From contig CAJIZH010000002.1 of assembly GCA_905181875.1 (NCBI GenBank), positions 62,001 through 126,000 on the forward strand: DNA of 64,000 nt, given 5' to 3'. This DNA comes from Flavobacteriales bacterium UBA6770. GTDB taxonomy: Bacteria; Bacteroidota; Bacteroidia; Flavobacteriales_G; Salibacteraceae. Both the position numbers and the translations under genes were made by a program. Under the pieces are notes generated by a model, which was given only the letters and a program-made list of their open reading frames with translations, was not told where the DNA came from and searched no databases. Shown one piece after another: positions 34,885 through 44,355 of the stretch (position 1 is its first letter; each line of letters opens with the position of its first letter).

Positions 34885-35180
34885 GTTCTACTAATAAATA
34901 ACTACTATGAGGAGTATAAGTAGTTGCACCCTCGTCACAAGTTGATTTACTATCCTATATAGTTGGAACTAGACTTAGTTATAAATTTACGGATTCAAAA
35001 GAGTAGCCACTTTTTAATTTAAATACCTACTTAAGAGTAGAAAAATTATTGAATGTAAGCTGTCGAGGTTATTTAAATCGGCAAAGGTGCTTACTGATGA
35101 ACAAGAAATGAAGTTATGGAAATGATGGAAATCACTTACAGACAAGACAGCATAATTCTGTTCTTTGGTATAATTTACTT
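34885..35180 (+). other. Intergenic gap, no supported gene
   Basis: About 296 AT-rich bases. A short frame near 35090 (KVLTDEQEMKLWK, then a stop, then WKSLTDKTA) reads like coding sequence, but is too short to name. Confidence 0.3.
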
Positions 35181-36806
35181 ATGAAAAACACACTATTCGT
35201 ATTACTATTTCTCCTTTTCACAAGTACACCAGCATCCTATGCTCAGATTAGTATCGATTCTTTAAGAGTTGTCTGGGAGGATGAAACTCAAACTGACTCT
35301 GCACGATTTGATGCGTTAAGAAAATACACTAAGGTAAATAGCCCCGTGCAGCCAGATTCAACATTAATTCATTTGGATTATTACTATCAGCTCGCTAAAA
35401 AGAAAGGTGCCAATCGCCATGTTTATCGGGCATTAAATCAAAAAGCAAATATTTATAGAAATAAAGGTGAACTTGAAAAAGCTTTGAACCTTTATAAGGA
35501 AGCTGAAGTTGTCGCAAAACAACTAGAGAATCGCGAATTACAGGCTATTATAACTGGAAATATTGGTAATGTATTTCTTTTTCAACAACAATATTTGGAA
35601 GCTAATAGAAGGTATACTACCGCTTTAAAGTTTTATCAAGAGCAACAAAATAAAGAAGGCGAAGCGCGTATATTATCAGCGTTAGGAAGTGTCTATCTAG
35701 AAATTGGCAATTACGATTTAGGTTTAGAATATTATCAAAAGTCTTCAATCATCTACAAAGAAATTAAAGCAGTTGAATCAGCTATAGCTGTTGTTGAGAT
35801 GAATATAGGTTTGTTGCAGTTTAGGATTAAAGCCTACAGTGAAGCTAAATCATCTTTCGAAAAAGCGCTTGACTTGCTCCAAGTTGATAACAATAAATTT
35901 CTTACTGCCGGTTGCTACTCCCTTTTAGCCAAAATACACCTTGAGTTAAATCAATTAGAAGAAGCAAATGTTTATGCAAAAAAAAACCTATACCTAAATA
36001 AAGAATTGGATATTGAAAGTGGCATATTGGAGTCCGAAATTATTATTGCTCAAATCACTTATAAAATCAATATAGACAGTGCAACTAAAAAAGGAAAATT
36101 AATTCTAACTCACCTTCCGAAAAAAACATCAAAAGAATTAAAAAAAGAACTGTATGAGTTGCTCTACATGTGTTATAAATCTCAAAATAATTTAGGATTA
36201 TCACTTAAAATGCATGAAAATTTTACACTCTATCAAGACAGTATTCAAATTGAAAAAAATAGTTACGCTGTTATCAGAGAAACTGTTAAAACAGATTATG
36301 AGCTAAGAATAGCTGAGAACAAATTAGAAAGCCAAAAAAGAAAAGCAGAGCTTGAGGTTAGACAACTCAAAAGAACATTTGGTATTATTTCAATTTCCGC
36401 AATTATTATTTCACTACTTATCTTCTTCCTCTTCTCCATGAGTAGAAAGAATAAAAAAAGAAGAAACCAATTACTTGACGAAATAAAAAAACTAAAGAGA
36501 AATACTAACAACGAATTAGTTTTAGACTCTAATAAGTTTGATTTATCGCGAGAAAAAATAGAATCAAAATTAGATCGAAAATTAAATGAAACAGATTGGA
36601 AAGTCTTAAATTTATTGCTCGATGATCCTTCAATAACGAATAAAGAAATAGCCGAAAAAGCTTTTTTGAGTTTAGATGGAATAGGGTCAACCCTGCGAAG
36701 AATGTATGAATACTTCGAAATAAAAGAATCCAAATACAAAAAAATACTATTACTGCTGGAAGCCATTAAGGTTTCTAATGTCCCCGCCCCGAACTCGGAT
36801 ATTTAA
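35181..36806 (+). CDS. TPR protein with one transmembrane helix and C-terminal HTH (Bacteroidota-type sensor-regulator)
   Basis: 541 residues. A signal peptide (MKNTLFVLLFLLFTSTPASYAQ) is followed by about six tetratricopeptide repeats (residues 80-300, e.g. ALNLYKEAEVVAKQLENRELQ and GLEYYQKSSIIYKEI). A coiled helix leads to a single membrane segment (IISISAIIISLLIFFLF, about 405-420), another coiled stretch, and a C-terminal winged or LuxR-like helix-turn-helix (WKVLNLLLDDPSITNKEIAEKAFLSLDGIGSTLRRMYEYF). A protein with periplasmic TPRs and a cytoplasmic DNA-binding domain can sense envelope signals directly. The following T9SS gene is a plausible target, which is inference. Confidence 0.88.
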   Translation: MKNTLFVLLFLLFTSTPASYAQISIDSLRVVWEDETQTDSARFDALRKYTKVNSPVQPDSTLIHLDYYYQLAKKKGANRHVYRALNQKANIYRNKGELEKALNLYKEAEVVAKQLENRELQAIITGNIGNVFLFQQQYLEANRRYTTALKFYQEQQNKEGEARILSALGSVYLEIGNYDLGLEYYQKSSIIYKEIKAVESAIAVVEMNIGLLQFRIKAYSEAKSSFEKALDLLQVDNNKFLTAGCYSLLAKIHLELNQLEEANVYAKKNLYLNKELDIESGILESEIIIAQITYKINIDSATKKGKLILTHLPKKTSKELKKELYELLYMCYKSQNNLGLSLKMHENFTLYQDSIQIEKNSYAVIRETVKTDYELRIAENKLESQKRKAELEVRQLKRTFGIISISAIIISLLIFFLFSMSRKNKKRRNQLLDEIKKLKRNTNNELVLDSNKFDLSREKIESKLDRKLNETDWKVLNLLLDDPSITNKEIAEKAFLSLDGIGSTLRRMYEYFEIKESKYKKILLLLEAIKVSNVPAPNSDI

Positions 36807-36917
36807 AATTCACTTATAAGGGTAATTACTGCGTTTTCACGGTTAGGCGTGAAGGTCTTCTGCCCTTTTATCACCATTTTCGCAGTTAAATTAAAAAATA
36901 AAATAGCTAATTCTAAG

Positions 36918-39044
36918 ATGAACAAAATGACATATTTAAAAGCTCTTTTCTCCATAATTGCAGTGTTTTCATTACTAACAACACACGCTCAAGTATGGAT
37001 TCCCCACCAAAGCCCACAAAAAATTAATGATCTGGTTGATAATGGCAGTGAATTGATTTTGGCAACAGATAATGGTCTTGTTGTTATGGATAAAACTACG
37101 CTTGAAAAGACCACTTTCACTAACCGAAATTCTAAACTTGCTAATAATCACATCAGCTCAATAACCGAAGCACCAAATGGCGATATTTATTTGAGCATGG
37201 TCCAAACTATTGGAATATTTGATGGTTCAGATGTAATAGATGTGCAAGTTCCTGCATCTGTAAAAGTCAATATTAATACACTTGAATTTTTGGATGTAGA
37301 AGTAGCTTCAAATGGCGATTTATGGATCGGGACTTCGGAAGGGATCATACGAAGACAAGGTCAGAATTGGACAAAATATGATAAGACTGAGCTTGGAGCA
37401 TTTTTTAGAGTGTGGGATATTGAAATTGATAGCGATGGTGATGTCTTTGCAGGTGCTCAAAACGGTGTTCATAAATTCGAAAAAGGTTCTTGGTCTAATA
37501 TTTCAAAAAACGATTCACTCCAAGGTTACCGCAATGCAGAACTGTTTTTTAGCAAGTCAGGGGATTTATTTTTTGGTGGTGACTTAACTAAAACTGCCCG
37601 GTATGATGGAAGTAATTGGGAAGTATACAATCAAACAAGCGGAAGTGATCGTGTGCAGTTTGTGGAAGATAAAGACAGCAACATTTTCATGAATTATGAA
37701 TCTAAAATTTTTCAATTACAAAACAGTACTTGGAAACCCTACACCGATGCACAAACAGTGGCAGTGGATCTTAACGTTTTTGATGATTCTTACTACTACA
37801 TAGATGCTCAAAACCAACGTTGGTTTTGCAACAATATCTATCTATCTGTAAATGATAAGGGTACTATTCGATCAACAAGTATTTCCTCAAACACCATAGA
37901 GGTTAACAACATTACTGGATTGCACAAGGGCAGCAATGGACAACTGTTTTTTACAATGGGTAGAACAACAACATGGTCTATTGCCGCAGTTGACCCAAAA
38001 GGTAATTGGTCTTCTCTTGAATTGCCAGACAGTCTCAATTGGAGATTCGGGATAAATGACATTCTTTTTATAGCAGATGATGATATATGGTTAACTTCAT
38101 ATGAAGGGCTAACTCATTATGATGGTAAAAAATGGTCAACGAATAAATTGGTGATTGGTGGTCAGCAGATGGTTTCAGATTCACAAGGGAAAATCTATGT
38201 GTTAGCTTCGAAACGTATGTATATTGTTGAGAATGGTATTGTTTCAGAGTTTGATACAACTAATTCACCAATATCTAATTTAGAAGCAACTTCGGGCCTT
38301 GGTATTGATGCTAATAATAACTTGTGGATTGCATCTTTCAGTTGGAGTGGAGACGCTTCTATACAAAAAGTAGATACCAAAGGAAATTGGACAACTTTTG
38401 ACCAGACAAATCATCCCGTCTTAGATCAACCACAAGGAGCATTTCATTTTGATAAAAATGGAAATGTTTGGATACCAGCAAAAATCGGCGCAATTAAATA
38501 TGATGGTGAAAATTTCACGAATCCGATAAAGGAAAACATAAGTAATATAAATAATTACCGCGCAAAATCAATTGAAAGCGACTCAGAAGGAAGAATGTAT
38601 TTTGCACATCAATACGGGGTAACTACATTGCTTGACAGTGTTTGGGGAGAGTTGCTCATCGATGATGTCCCAAATAGAAAAACATCTGCTAGTACAATTA
38701 TCAAATTTGACGACGCTGGAATCTTATGGTGGGCAAGTAACTTCTCCGGATTATACTCTTATAAACCAGAAACACCTGCTACCCCTACTGCTATATTCAA
38801 TAGAGATGAGATGGTTTCCATTTTCTCAATTTACCCTAACCCTTCCAATGGGTATATTAATATTGAAATGGACTCAAAGTCACAAAAGGATATAGAGATC
38901 TTTGATTTGACAGGAAGAATTGTTTTAAGTGAAAGTTTATCTGAATCAAAATGGGAAGTCTATTTAAACGAAGTACCCGGAATCTACCTAGTGCGTTTAA
39001 CAATCGATAATAGTGTATATACAAGGAAAATTCAATTGAAGTAA
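36918..39044 (+). CDS. Secreted beta-propeller (two-component-propeller-like) protein with T9SS type A sorting domain
   Basis: About 708 residues from MNKMTYLKALFSIIAVFSLLTTHAQ, a good signal peptide. The track's GTG start at 36849 adds 23 unlikely residues. Blades of about 40 residues recur (SELILATDNGLVVMDKTT, NGDLWIGTSEGIIRRQGQNWTKYDKT, DDIWLTSYEGLTHYDGKKWST, NVWIPAKIGAIKYDGENFT), like the sensor propellers of hybrid two-component systems but with no kinase. The C-terminal 75 residues (FSIYPNPSNGYINIEMDS to GIYLVRLTIDNSVYTRKIQLK) form a type A Por secretion sorting domain, so it is exported by T9SS to the cell surface or medium. Confidence 0.9.
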   Translation: MNKMTYLKALFSIIAVFSLLTTHAQVWIPHQSPQKINDLVDNGSELILATDNGLVVMDKTTLEKTTFTNRNSKLANNHISSITEAPNGDIYLSMVQTIGIFDGSDVIDVQVPASVKVNINTLEFLDVEVASNGDLWIGTSEGIIRRQGQNWTKYDKTELGAFFRVWDIEIDSDGDVFAGAQNGVHKFEKGSWSNISKNDSLQGYRNAELFFSKSGDLFFGGDLTKTARYDGSNWEVYNQTSGSDRVQFVEDKDSNIFMNYESKIFQLQNSTWKPYTDAQTVAVDLNVFDDSYYYIDAQNQRWFCNNIYLSVNDKGTIRSTSISSNTIEVNNITGLHKGSNGQLFFTMGRTTTWSIAAVDPKGNWSSLELPDSLNWRFGINDILFIADDDIWLTSYEGLTHYDGKKWSTNKLVIGGQQMVSDSQGKIYVLASKRMYIVENGIVSEFDTTNSPISNLEATSGLGIDANNNLWIASFSWSGDASIQKVDTKGNWTTFDQTNHPVLDQPQGAFHFDKNGNVWIPAKIGAIKYDGENFTNPIKENISNINNYRAKSIESDSEGRMYFAHQYGVTTLLDSVWGELLIDDVPNRKTSASTIIKFDDAGILWWASNFSGLYSYKPETPATPTAIFNRDEMVSIFSIYPNPSNGYINIEMDSKSQKDIEIFDLTGRIVLSESLSESKWEVYLNEVPGIYLVRLTIDNSVYTRKIQLK

Positions 39045-39055
39045 TGCAATATATT

Positions 39056-39123
39056 CGCTAACAATGTGTATGATGCATGGCACCCTTCGGGATACTGAGG
39101 TACCATAGACTTAAGGTTGTGCT
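39056..39123. repeat. Structured intergenic repeat, copy 2
   Basis: The gap after the propeller gene begins CGCTAACA, carries ACCCTTCGGGATACTG (39082-39097, identical to copy 1), and ends with CCATAGAC and GGTTGTGC. The minus strand can pair ATGGTACC with GGTGCCAT around the core. The general layout (CTAAC ... palindrome ... GTTG) recalls dispersed intergenic elements known in Bacteroidota and loosely recalls attC sites. Confidence 0.5.
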
Positions 39124-39178
39124 CAATATATCACTCCTGAAATAGTTAGGTTTAATTTTTAAACCTTGATATACTGAA

Positions 39179-40801
39179 ATGAAAATAAACTTGATAAAAC
39201 AAATTTTATTCTTGATGTTATTTGCATCCTTCTATGGTGAACTAAATGCGCAAGTATGGAGTAAATCTTTCACCGCAGGAGGCTATGATTCAAATAAAAA
39301 ATTACTAGGGGGATCGGAAGTGTTGCAATTAATTGGTCACAAAGACATGTTGTTTGCATCTGTTGGTTACTGGGAAGATGCTAACAATATTTGGTATGGA
39401 GGTTCAAACAGAAATATTGGTTGGGGCCAAATTAACCGTTTGGATAATCCTTTAGCAAATTGGCAGGAAGATTTTTTTCTTGGTTCAAGTTATCTTCGTC
39501 CTGAAGTTCTTAAACAAATCATTTTTACTAAAGATCCATCTGGTAATGCACTCTCATCTCCAGATACAGTTTTGATTTGCGCGGGTTACTCATCAAACTT
39601 TGTCACTAGATCTGTTATTGTAAAAAGTTTTGTGCGAAACGATGCGAATGGTTCTTGGGGAGAAAGTCAAATTGTGCAAGGAAGTTTCCCAGCTGGGGAA
39701 AACTATTCCATTAGAGATATTGAAATTCATGTCGACCAACAAACTGGTTTAGAATATGTATTTGCTACTGTTGGAACCCAAGGGATTTATAAAGGGAAAT
39801 ACAATGCGTCAAATCCTGGAAAAATCGATTGGATTTCGACAGCAGAATTTGGTCCATTAGATATTAGACCTTTAGGAATTGAAGTCGCAAATGGTGCACT
39901 CCATTTTTCATCTGGAAGTAAACTCTATAGACGTATTGACGGAATTTCACCAAATTATGTCATAGATCATGATTTCAGTGATCTTGGCGCTAAAATCAAT
40001 TCTGCTGTTGGTGGGATTAGAGGTTTAACAAAAATCGATAATCCAAGTGGGATTAATGATGCCTTACTATTGATGTGGTGCCCGAATGGTCAGTCTCAAG
40101 GAATCATTTATCGCCTCGAACCTGATGGTGTTGGAGGTTTTAATCGCATTTATGAAACTGAATTAGCCTCATTGATAGAAGGTTTTTTACCAGGGGCAAT
40201 TACAAGTTATGTACTTGGAGGATACAATGAGTTTTACAATTATATTGATCCTTTAAGTTCTGATACTTTTCATTTGGTAGGATTTGAAGCAAATATATCT
40301 GGAGGTGGTCACCCAACATGGAACGGCTACTATAAAGGCGCTTTGTTTGCTAAACGATTTTCTAATGGTCTGTATTCGATAGAAGAAATAAATGGAACTA
40401 TCAATATAAATAGTGAGTCTTTGGTTGCCAACAGGTGCTATGTGTCATCTCCATTTTCGGATGAAAATGCACTTTATTTTGGCGGTTTTGATCCAAACAG
40501 TAATACAGCAACAAACATGGCTTGGGTATATAAGAAAGACTATCAATTAAATGCTGTAAATGAGTTTACTGAAAATGAAAGTAACTTTGTTATTTATCCA
40601 AACCCAGCTAGCAATCAACTTTTTATTGAAAGTAAAACCCAAGTAGGTCAAGCGTTCAGTATTATTAATCTTTTAGGAGAAACAATAATCTCAGCTCAGT
40701 TAAATGGACAAATTGAAGCTCTTGACATTTCATCGCTACCTCCAAATATTTACTTTATTAGGATAGATAATGAGTCAATTAAATTTGTCAAAACAGAGTG
40801 A
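39179..40801 (+). CDS. Secreted protein with T9SS type A sorting domain, function unknown
   Basis: 540 residues. The signal peptide is in KINLIKQILFLMLFASFYGELNAQ. The central part is beta-rich and may form a propeller-like fold (HKDMLFASVGYWEDANNIWYGG, EYVFATVGTQGIYKGKYN, GALHFSSGSKLYRRIDG), but I assign no catalytic family. The C-terminus (FVIYPNPASNQLFIESKTQ through PNIYFIRIDNESIKFVKTE) is a type A Por secretion sorting domain. It lies 134 bases after the propeller gene, with the structured repeat between. Confidence 0.85.
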   Translation: MKINLIKQILFLMLFASFYGELNAQVWSKSFTAGGYDSNKKLLGGSEVLQLIGHKDMLFASVGYWEDANNIWYGGSNRNIGWGQINRLDNPLANWQEDFFLGSSYLRPEVLKQIIFTKDPSGNALSSPDTVLICAGYSSNFVTRSVIVKSFVRNDANGSWGESQIVQGSFPAGENYSIRDIEIHVDQQTGLEYVFATVGTQGIYKGKYNASNPGKIDWISTAEFGPLDIRPLGIEVANGALHFSSGSKLYRRIDGISPNYVIDHDFSDLGAKINSAVGGIRGLTKIDNPSGINDALLLMWCPNGQSQGIIYRLEPDGVGGFNRIYETELASLIEGFLPGAITSYVLGGYNEFYNYIDPLSSDTFHLVGFEANISGGGHPTWNGYYKGALFAKRFSNGLYSIEEINGTININSESLVANRCYVSSPFSDENALYFGGFDPNSNTATNMAWVYKKDYQLNAVNEFTENESNFVIYPNPASNQLFIESKTQVGQAFSIINLLGETIISAQLNGQIEALDISSLPPNIYFIRIDNESIKFVKTE

Positions 40802-41196
40802 TGTACACACCTAAACTGCAGTAAAACGCAGTTTATACTATCCGTTTTAAGAAATTGAGAAAATGCAGGAGGACAAATCAAGCTTTTTCTGCACTTAATG
40901 CTCGCAGGTAGAAATTATAGGAATGGTAATACTGTGGATTGTGTACATTCCTGCTCTTCCATTTTAGAACTGACAAAGGGAATCAACATCGTTTAAAGAA
41001 TCATAGAGCCCTTAGTTTGTTCGAGACTCTAAGCAAACATCTAACGAACATTTCATCATGGAAATATGACCCAAATAAAAGACGGATTATTCGATGCAAT
41101 TGATTCTTGAAAACCAAGACATAAACTATAATTTTGCAAATTCTTAAACTTAGTACAGTTCGGTATATTCCCAAATACGTATTTCTATGATATTAG
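40802..41196 (+). other. Intergenic gap, no gene seen
   Basis: About 395 bases. Apart from the short inverted repeat near its start I see only very short frames (for example MTQIKDGLFDAIDS near 41066). Nothing else is supported. Confidence 0.35.
40812..40835 (+). terminator. Possible terminator hairpin after the T9SS gene
   Basis: TAAACTGC-AGTAAAAC-GCAGTTTA is a perfect eight-base inverted repeat starting 11 bases after the stop codon. It is not followed by a clear T-run, so intrinsic termination is uncertain. Confidence 0.3.
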
Positions 41197-41961
41197 ATGT
41201 CCAAATTACCAAGAGAGCATAAATTTCTTGATCTTTCAGATTATGGAAGACCAATTGCAAAAATTATAGCGAACTCCTTAAAGCATAGCACTTTCACTCC
41301 AATTCACGTTACTATTGGTTTTATAATATCTGGACTAATAGCCACTTATTGTATCCTGAAAGGACACTTCTTGCTAGCAGCATTTTTTTTGATTCTTAAG
41401 TCTATTTTGGATGCTGCCGATGGAGAATTGGCTCGTGTAAAAGAAAAGCCTTCGTATACTGGTCGTTATTTAGATTCGGTAGCAGACATTGTATTAAACG
41501 CAATATTCTTTATTTCTATCTGGTACATTACCAACACTGCATTCCTTATTTGCCTATTGGCATTCCTAGGCATGCAATTACAAGGCACGCTTTACAATTA
41601 CTACTATGTTATTCTAAGAAATAAATTTGGTGGCGATACAACTAGTCGCGTCTTTGAATACAAAACACCCATCGCATTAGAAGGGGAAAAACAAAAGCAT
41701 GTGAACATTCTTTTTGCATTATATAAAACACTTTATGGTGCTTTTGATAAAACCATTTACGTCTTAGATAGCAATGCAGATAAGGGAAAGATATTACCAA
41801 ACTGGCTAATGACGAGTGTTTCTACGTTTGGCTTGGGCTTTCAGTTGCTCATTATTTCAGTCCTACTTGTGGCAGGCTTAAAATCAATCATTCTGCCTTT
41901 CTTTTTAGGTTATACCGTAATGATTTTTGTGTTTATTGGAATCCGAAAGGTGTTCTATTAA
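41197..41961 (+). CDS. CDP-alcohol phosphatidyltransferase family membrane enzyme
   Basis: 254 residues. The diagnostic motif DG..AR........G...D...D is present as DAADGELARVKEKPSYTGRYLDSVAD near residue 70-95, with about six membrane segments around it (VTIGFIISGLIATYCI, FLLAAFFLILKSILDA, IVLNAIFFISIWYITN, and two near the end). Enzymes of this family move a phospho-alcohol head group from a CDP-linked donor to a lipid or polyol at the membrane. The specific acceptor (glycerol phosphate, serine, inositol or another) cannot be decided. It stands alone between two gene-poor gaps. Confidence 0.9.
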   Translation: MSKLPREHKFLDLSDYGRPIAKIIANSLKHSTFTPIHVTIGFIISGLIATYCILKGHFLLAAFFLILKSILDAADGELARVKEKPSYTGRYLDSVADIVLNAIFFISIWYITNTAFLICLLAFLGMQLQGTLYNYYYVILRNKFGGDTTSRVFEYKTPIALEGEKQKHVNILFALYKTLYGAFDKTIYVLDSNADKGKILPNWLMTSVSTFGLGFQLLIISVLLVAGLKSIILPFFLGYTVMIFVFIGIRKVFY

Positions 41962-42459
41962 CAGGCAATATCAGCGCCGTTTGAATAGTGACAAATACAC
42001 CGCTACCAAGTACACGACATCTAAGCAACTCTAACTCTGCCCTTGATACATTTAGTGCTTTGCAAATGCTAAATGAAGCCAAAAACCAATAAACACCATG
42101 GTTCAATTAAATTAACACAGGACCACTTCATTTTAAGTATAAAACCTTAACAAGGAAAATTTGATTCAAAAAACAGCCAATACCGTCAAGCAAAAAGTAT
42201 CCGAATAAAACTACCTCAGAAAACTGGAGTTGAGTGCAACCCTTTCAAAATTGCATTTGAATGTAACCACACAGTTTTGAACGAATTTATTTTTCTAAAG
42301 CTTTTTACCGAAAAATGACCTAAAACAACGAATTTTATCAATAACTCGGGTAAAAAAGGGCAAAAACGTGTAAAAGTGCCTTCTTTTCGCTAAATCTTCA
42401 TAAAAAAGGTGCTCAGTCTATTCTCTCTTGTTATAATGGGGCTAAATAAACTGAAGAAT
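41962..42459 (+). other. Intergenic gap with a short inverted repeat
   Basis: About 498 bases with no supported gene. CATTTAG/CTAAATG (42049-42075) forms a perfect seven-base inverted repeat around TTTGCAAA. Several frames are closed by frequent stops. Confidence 0.35.
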
Positions 42460-42900
42460 ATGACTGAAACAAGAGTTTTCGACCCATTTAATAAGCCATC
42501 ATCGATTGAAAAGTCAGAAATCGTCAATTTTCTATTTGAAAATTTAGAGGAATATGGCGATCCAAAAACAGACATTGAAAAGGCGATAGATTATTCTCTT
42601 AAAGAGTTCACCTCCTTCGGCGGTTTTGTTCTCTGTCTCTATTCAGACGATCAGATAAAAGGAGCAGTTGTAATAAACTGCACAGGTATGGGAGGATACA
42701 TTCCTGAGAATATTTTGGTTTATGTAGCCATTGACAAAAAACACAGAGGAGAAGGACTTGGTAAAAAAATAATGAAACAAACAATAGAGCACACTGATGG
42801 TGACATCGCCTTGCATGTAGAAGCTAATAACCCAGCAAAGTTCTTGTACGAATTAATGGGATTTACAACTCCTTATTTAGAAATGCGATTGAAGAAATAA
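42460..42900 (+). CDS. GNAT family N-acetyltransferase
   Basis: 146 residues from MTETRVFDPFNKPSS; the 17-residue extension at the track start (42409) is unlikely. The GNAT core shows GAVVINCTGMGGY (beta strands), then the acetyl-CoA pyrophosphate loop in YVAIDKKHRGEGLGKKIMKQTIEH and the closing ALHVEANNPAKFLYELMGF. It should acetylate a small amine, possibly an amino acid. The symporter gene follows after three bases, and amidohydrolase and racemase genes continue the run, so an amino-acid-related substrate is plausible but inferred. Confidence 0.9.
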   Translation: MTETRVFDPFNKPSSIEKSEIVNFLFENLEEYGDPKTDIEKAIDYSLKEFTSFGGFVLCLYSDDQIKGAVVINCTGMGGYIPENILVYVAIDKKHRGEGLGKKIMKQTIEHTDGDIALHVEANNPAKFLYELMGFTTPYLEMRLKK

Positions 42901-42903
42901 ACT

Positions 42904-44355
42904 ATGGGAATTCATATCGTCGATTTATCGATTTTTATTGGTTACCTCGTTTTTATGCTCGGCATTGGATTTTACTTCCTTCGCAAAAACAAATCAAAAG
43001 AAGATTATTTTGTTGGAGGTCGCTCTATGTCGGCAGGTCATATTGGTCTCTCAGTAGTCGCAACCGACGTTGGTGGAGGCTTTTCTATTGGTTTGGGTGG
43101 TCTTGGTTTTGCTATGGGAATTTCGGGAAGTTGGATGCTACTTACCGGGTTAATCGGGGCCTGGCTGAGTGCGGTGTTTTTAATTCCTAAGATTTATCCC
43201 ATAGCTAAAAAACACCACTTTCTTACCTTTCCAGAAACACTCTCTTTTCATTATAATGCCACCGTTGCGTTAGTGGCAGGCATCATTTCCTTAATTGGCT
43301 ATGTAGGTTTTACAAGCTCCCAAATATTAGCTGGTGCAAAATTGGCTTCAGCTACCTTCCCTGAGCTTTCTATTCATCATGCAGCGATATTGATGGGAAT
43401 AATTGCAGTAGTCTATACTGTAATTGGGGGTATAAAAGCAGTGATTTATACCGATACCATTCAGTGGATAATTTTAATGGTTGGGCTCATTTTTATAGGC
43501 ATTCCGCTAAGTTATGTCCACATTGGAGGCTGGGATGCACTCCAGAATCATCTACCGCAAAGTTTCCTTTCATTGGGAAACGTTGGATTTATTCAGTTTT
43601 TTAATTGGCTCATTACTATTGTGCCCATATGGTTTATCGGTATGACGTTATATCAGCGAATTTATGCCTGTAAAGACGTTGAAACAGCAAAAAAAGCGTG
43701 GCGAATTGCCGGCCTATTTGAATGGCCAATAATGGCTTTTATGGGTGTTTTGTTGGGCTTGTTTTCTAGAGTTGCTTTTGAGCAAGGAATGTTCGCCGAT
43801 ATAGGTTTTGCAGCTAATACTGCTTTCGATCCAGAACTAGGTCTCCCCTTATTGTTGAGTCATATTTTACCGGTTGGTTTAATGGGTTTAATGATGTCGG
43901 CCTATTTCTCAGCAATTATGTCAACCGCTGATAGTTGTTTGATGGCTGCTAGTGGAAATTTAATCACCGATATTTTAGATAAAATAAGGCCTACCAAAGA
44001 ACAGCATAGCATATTAAAATCACAACTCATTACGTTTATTATTGGAGTAATTGCAATCGCTCTATCTACAGTAATGACGAGTGTATTAGATCTCATGTTG
44101 TACTCATATGCCTTTATGGTTTCTGGCTTATTTGTGCCTGTATTGGGCACTTTGATTTATAAAAAGCCCGACTCCTCTGCCGCGCTGTTATCGATGATAT
44201 TTGGCGGCAGTACTACTCTTCTACTAATTCTGTTCGAGACCCAATTGCCCTGGGAAATTGATGCCAATTTTTTCGGAATTTCTATTTCAGCAATTATTTT
44301 TTTAATCGTTCAAAATACCCCAAAAACGAATGCTCAGTTCAAAACAGTTGGATAA
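42904..44355 (+). CDS. Sodium:solute symporter (SSS family)
   Basis: 483 residues with about 13 hydrophobic segments. Family landmarks include KEDYFVGGRSMSAGHIGLSVVATDVGGGFSIGLGG near the N-terminus, IMGIIAVVYTVIGGIKAVIYTDTIQWII, and LMGLMMSAYFSAIMSTADSCLMAASGNLITDI, which contains sodium-site serines. The substrate cannot be read from the sequence. The gene overlaps the amidohydrolase start by 26 bases and follows the GNAT gene by three, so import of the substrate for that enzyme is a reasonable inference. Confidence 0.93.
   Translation: MGIHIVDLSIFIGYLVFMLGIGFYFLRKNKSKEDYFVGGRSMSAGHIGLSVVATDVGGGFSIGLGGLGFAMGISGSWMLLTGLIGAWLSAVFLIPKIYPIAKKHHFLTFPETLSFHYNATVALVAGIISLIGYVGFTSSQILAGAKLASATFPELSIHHAAILMGIIAVVYTVIGGIKAVIYTDTIQWIILMVGLIFIGIPLSYVHIGGWDALQNHLPQSFLSLGNVGFIQFFNWLITIVPIWFIGMTLYQRIYACKDVETAKKAWRIAGLFEWPIMAFMGVLLGLFSRVAFEQGMFADIGFAANTAFDPELGLPLLLSHILPVGLMGLMMSAYFSAIMSTADSCLMAASGNLITDILDKIRPTKEQHSILKSQLITFIIGVIAIALSTVMTSVLDLMLYSYAFMVSGLFVPVLGTLIYKKPDSSAALLSMIFGGSTTLLLILFETQLPWEIDANFFGISISAIIFLIVQNTPKTNAQFKTVG

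Noticed and set aside
36836-36853. TTCACG/CGTGAA hairpin after the TPR-HTH gene
   Set aside because: Only six pairs and no T-run, too weak to call a terminator.
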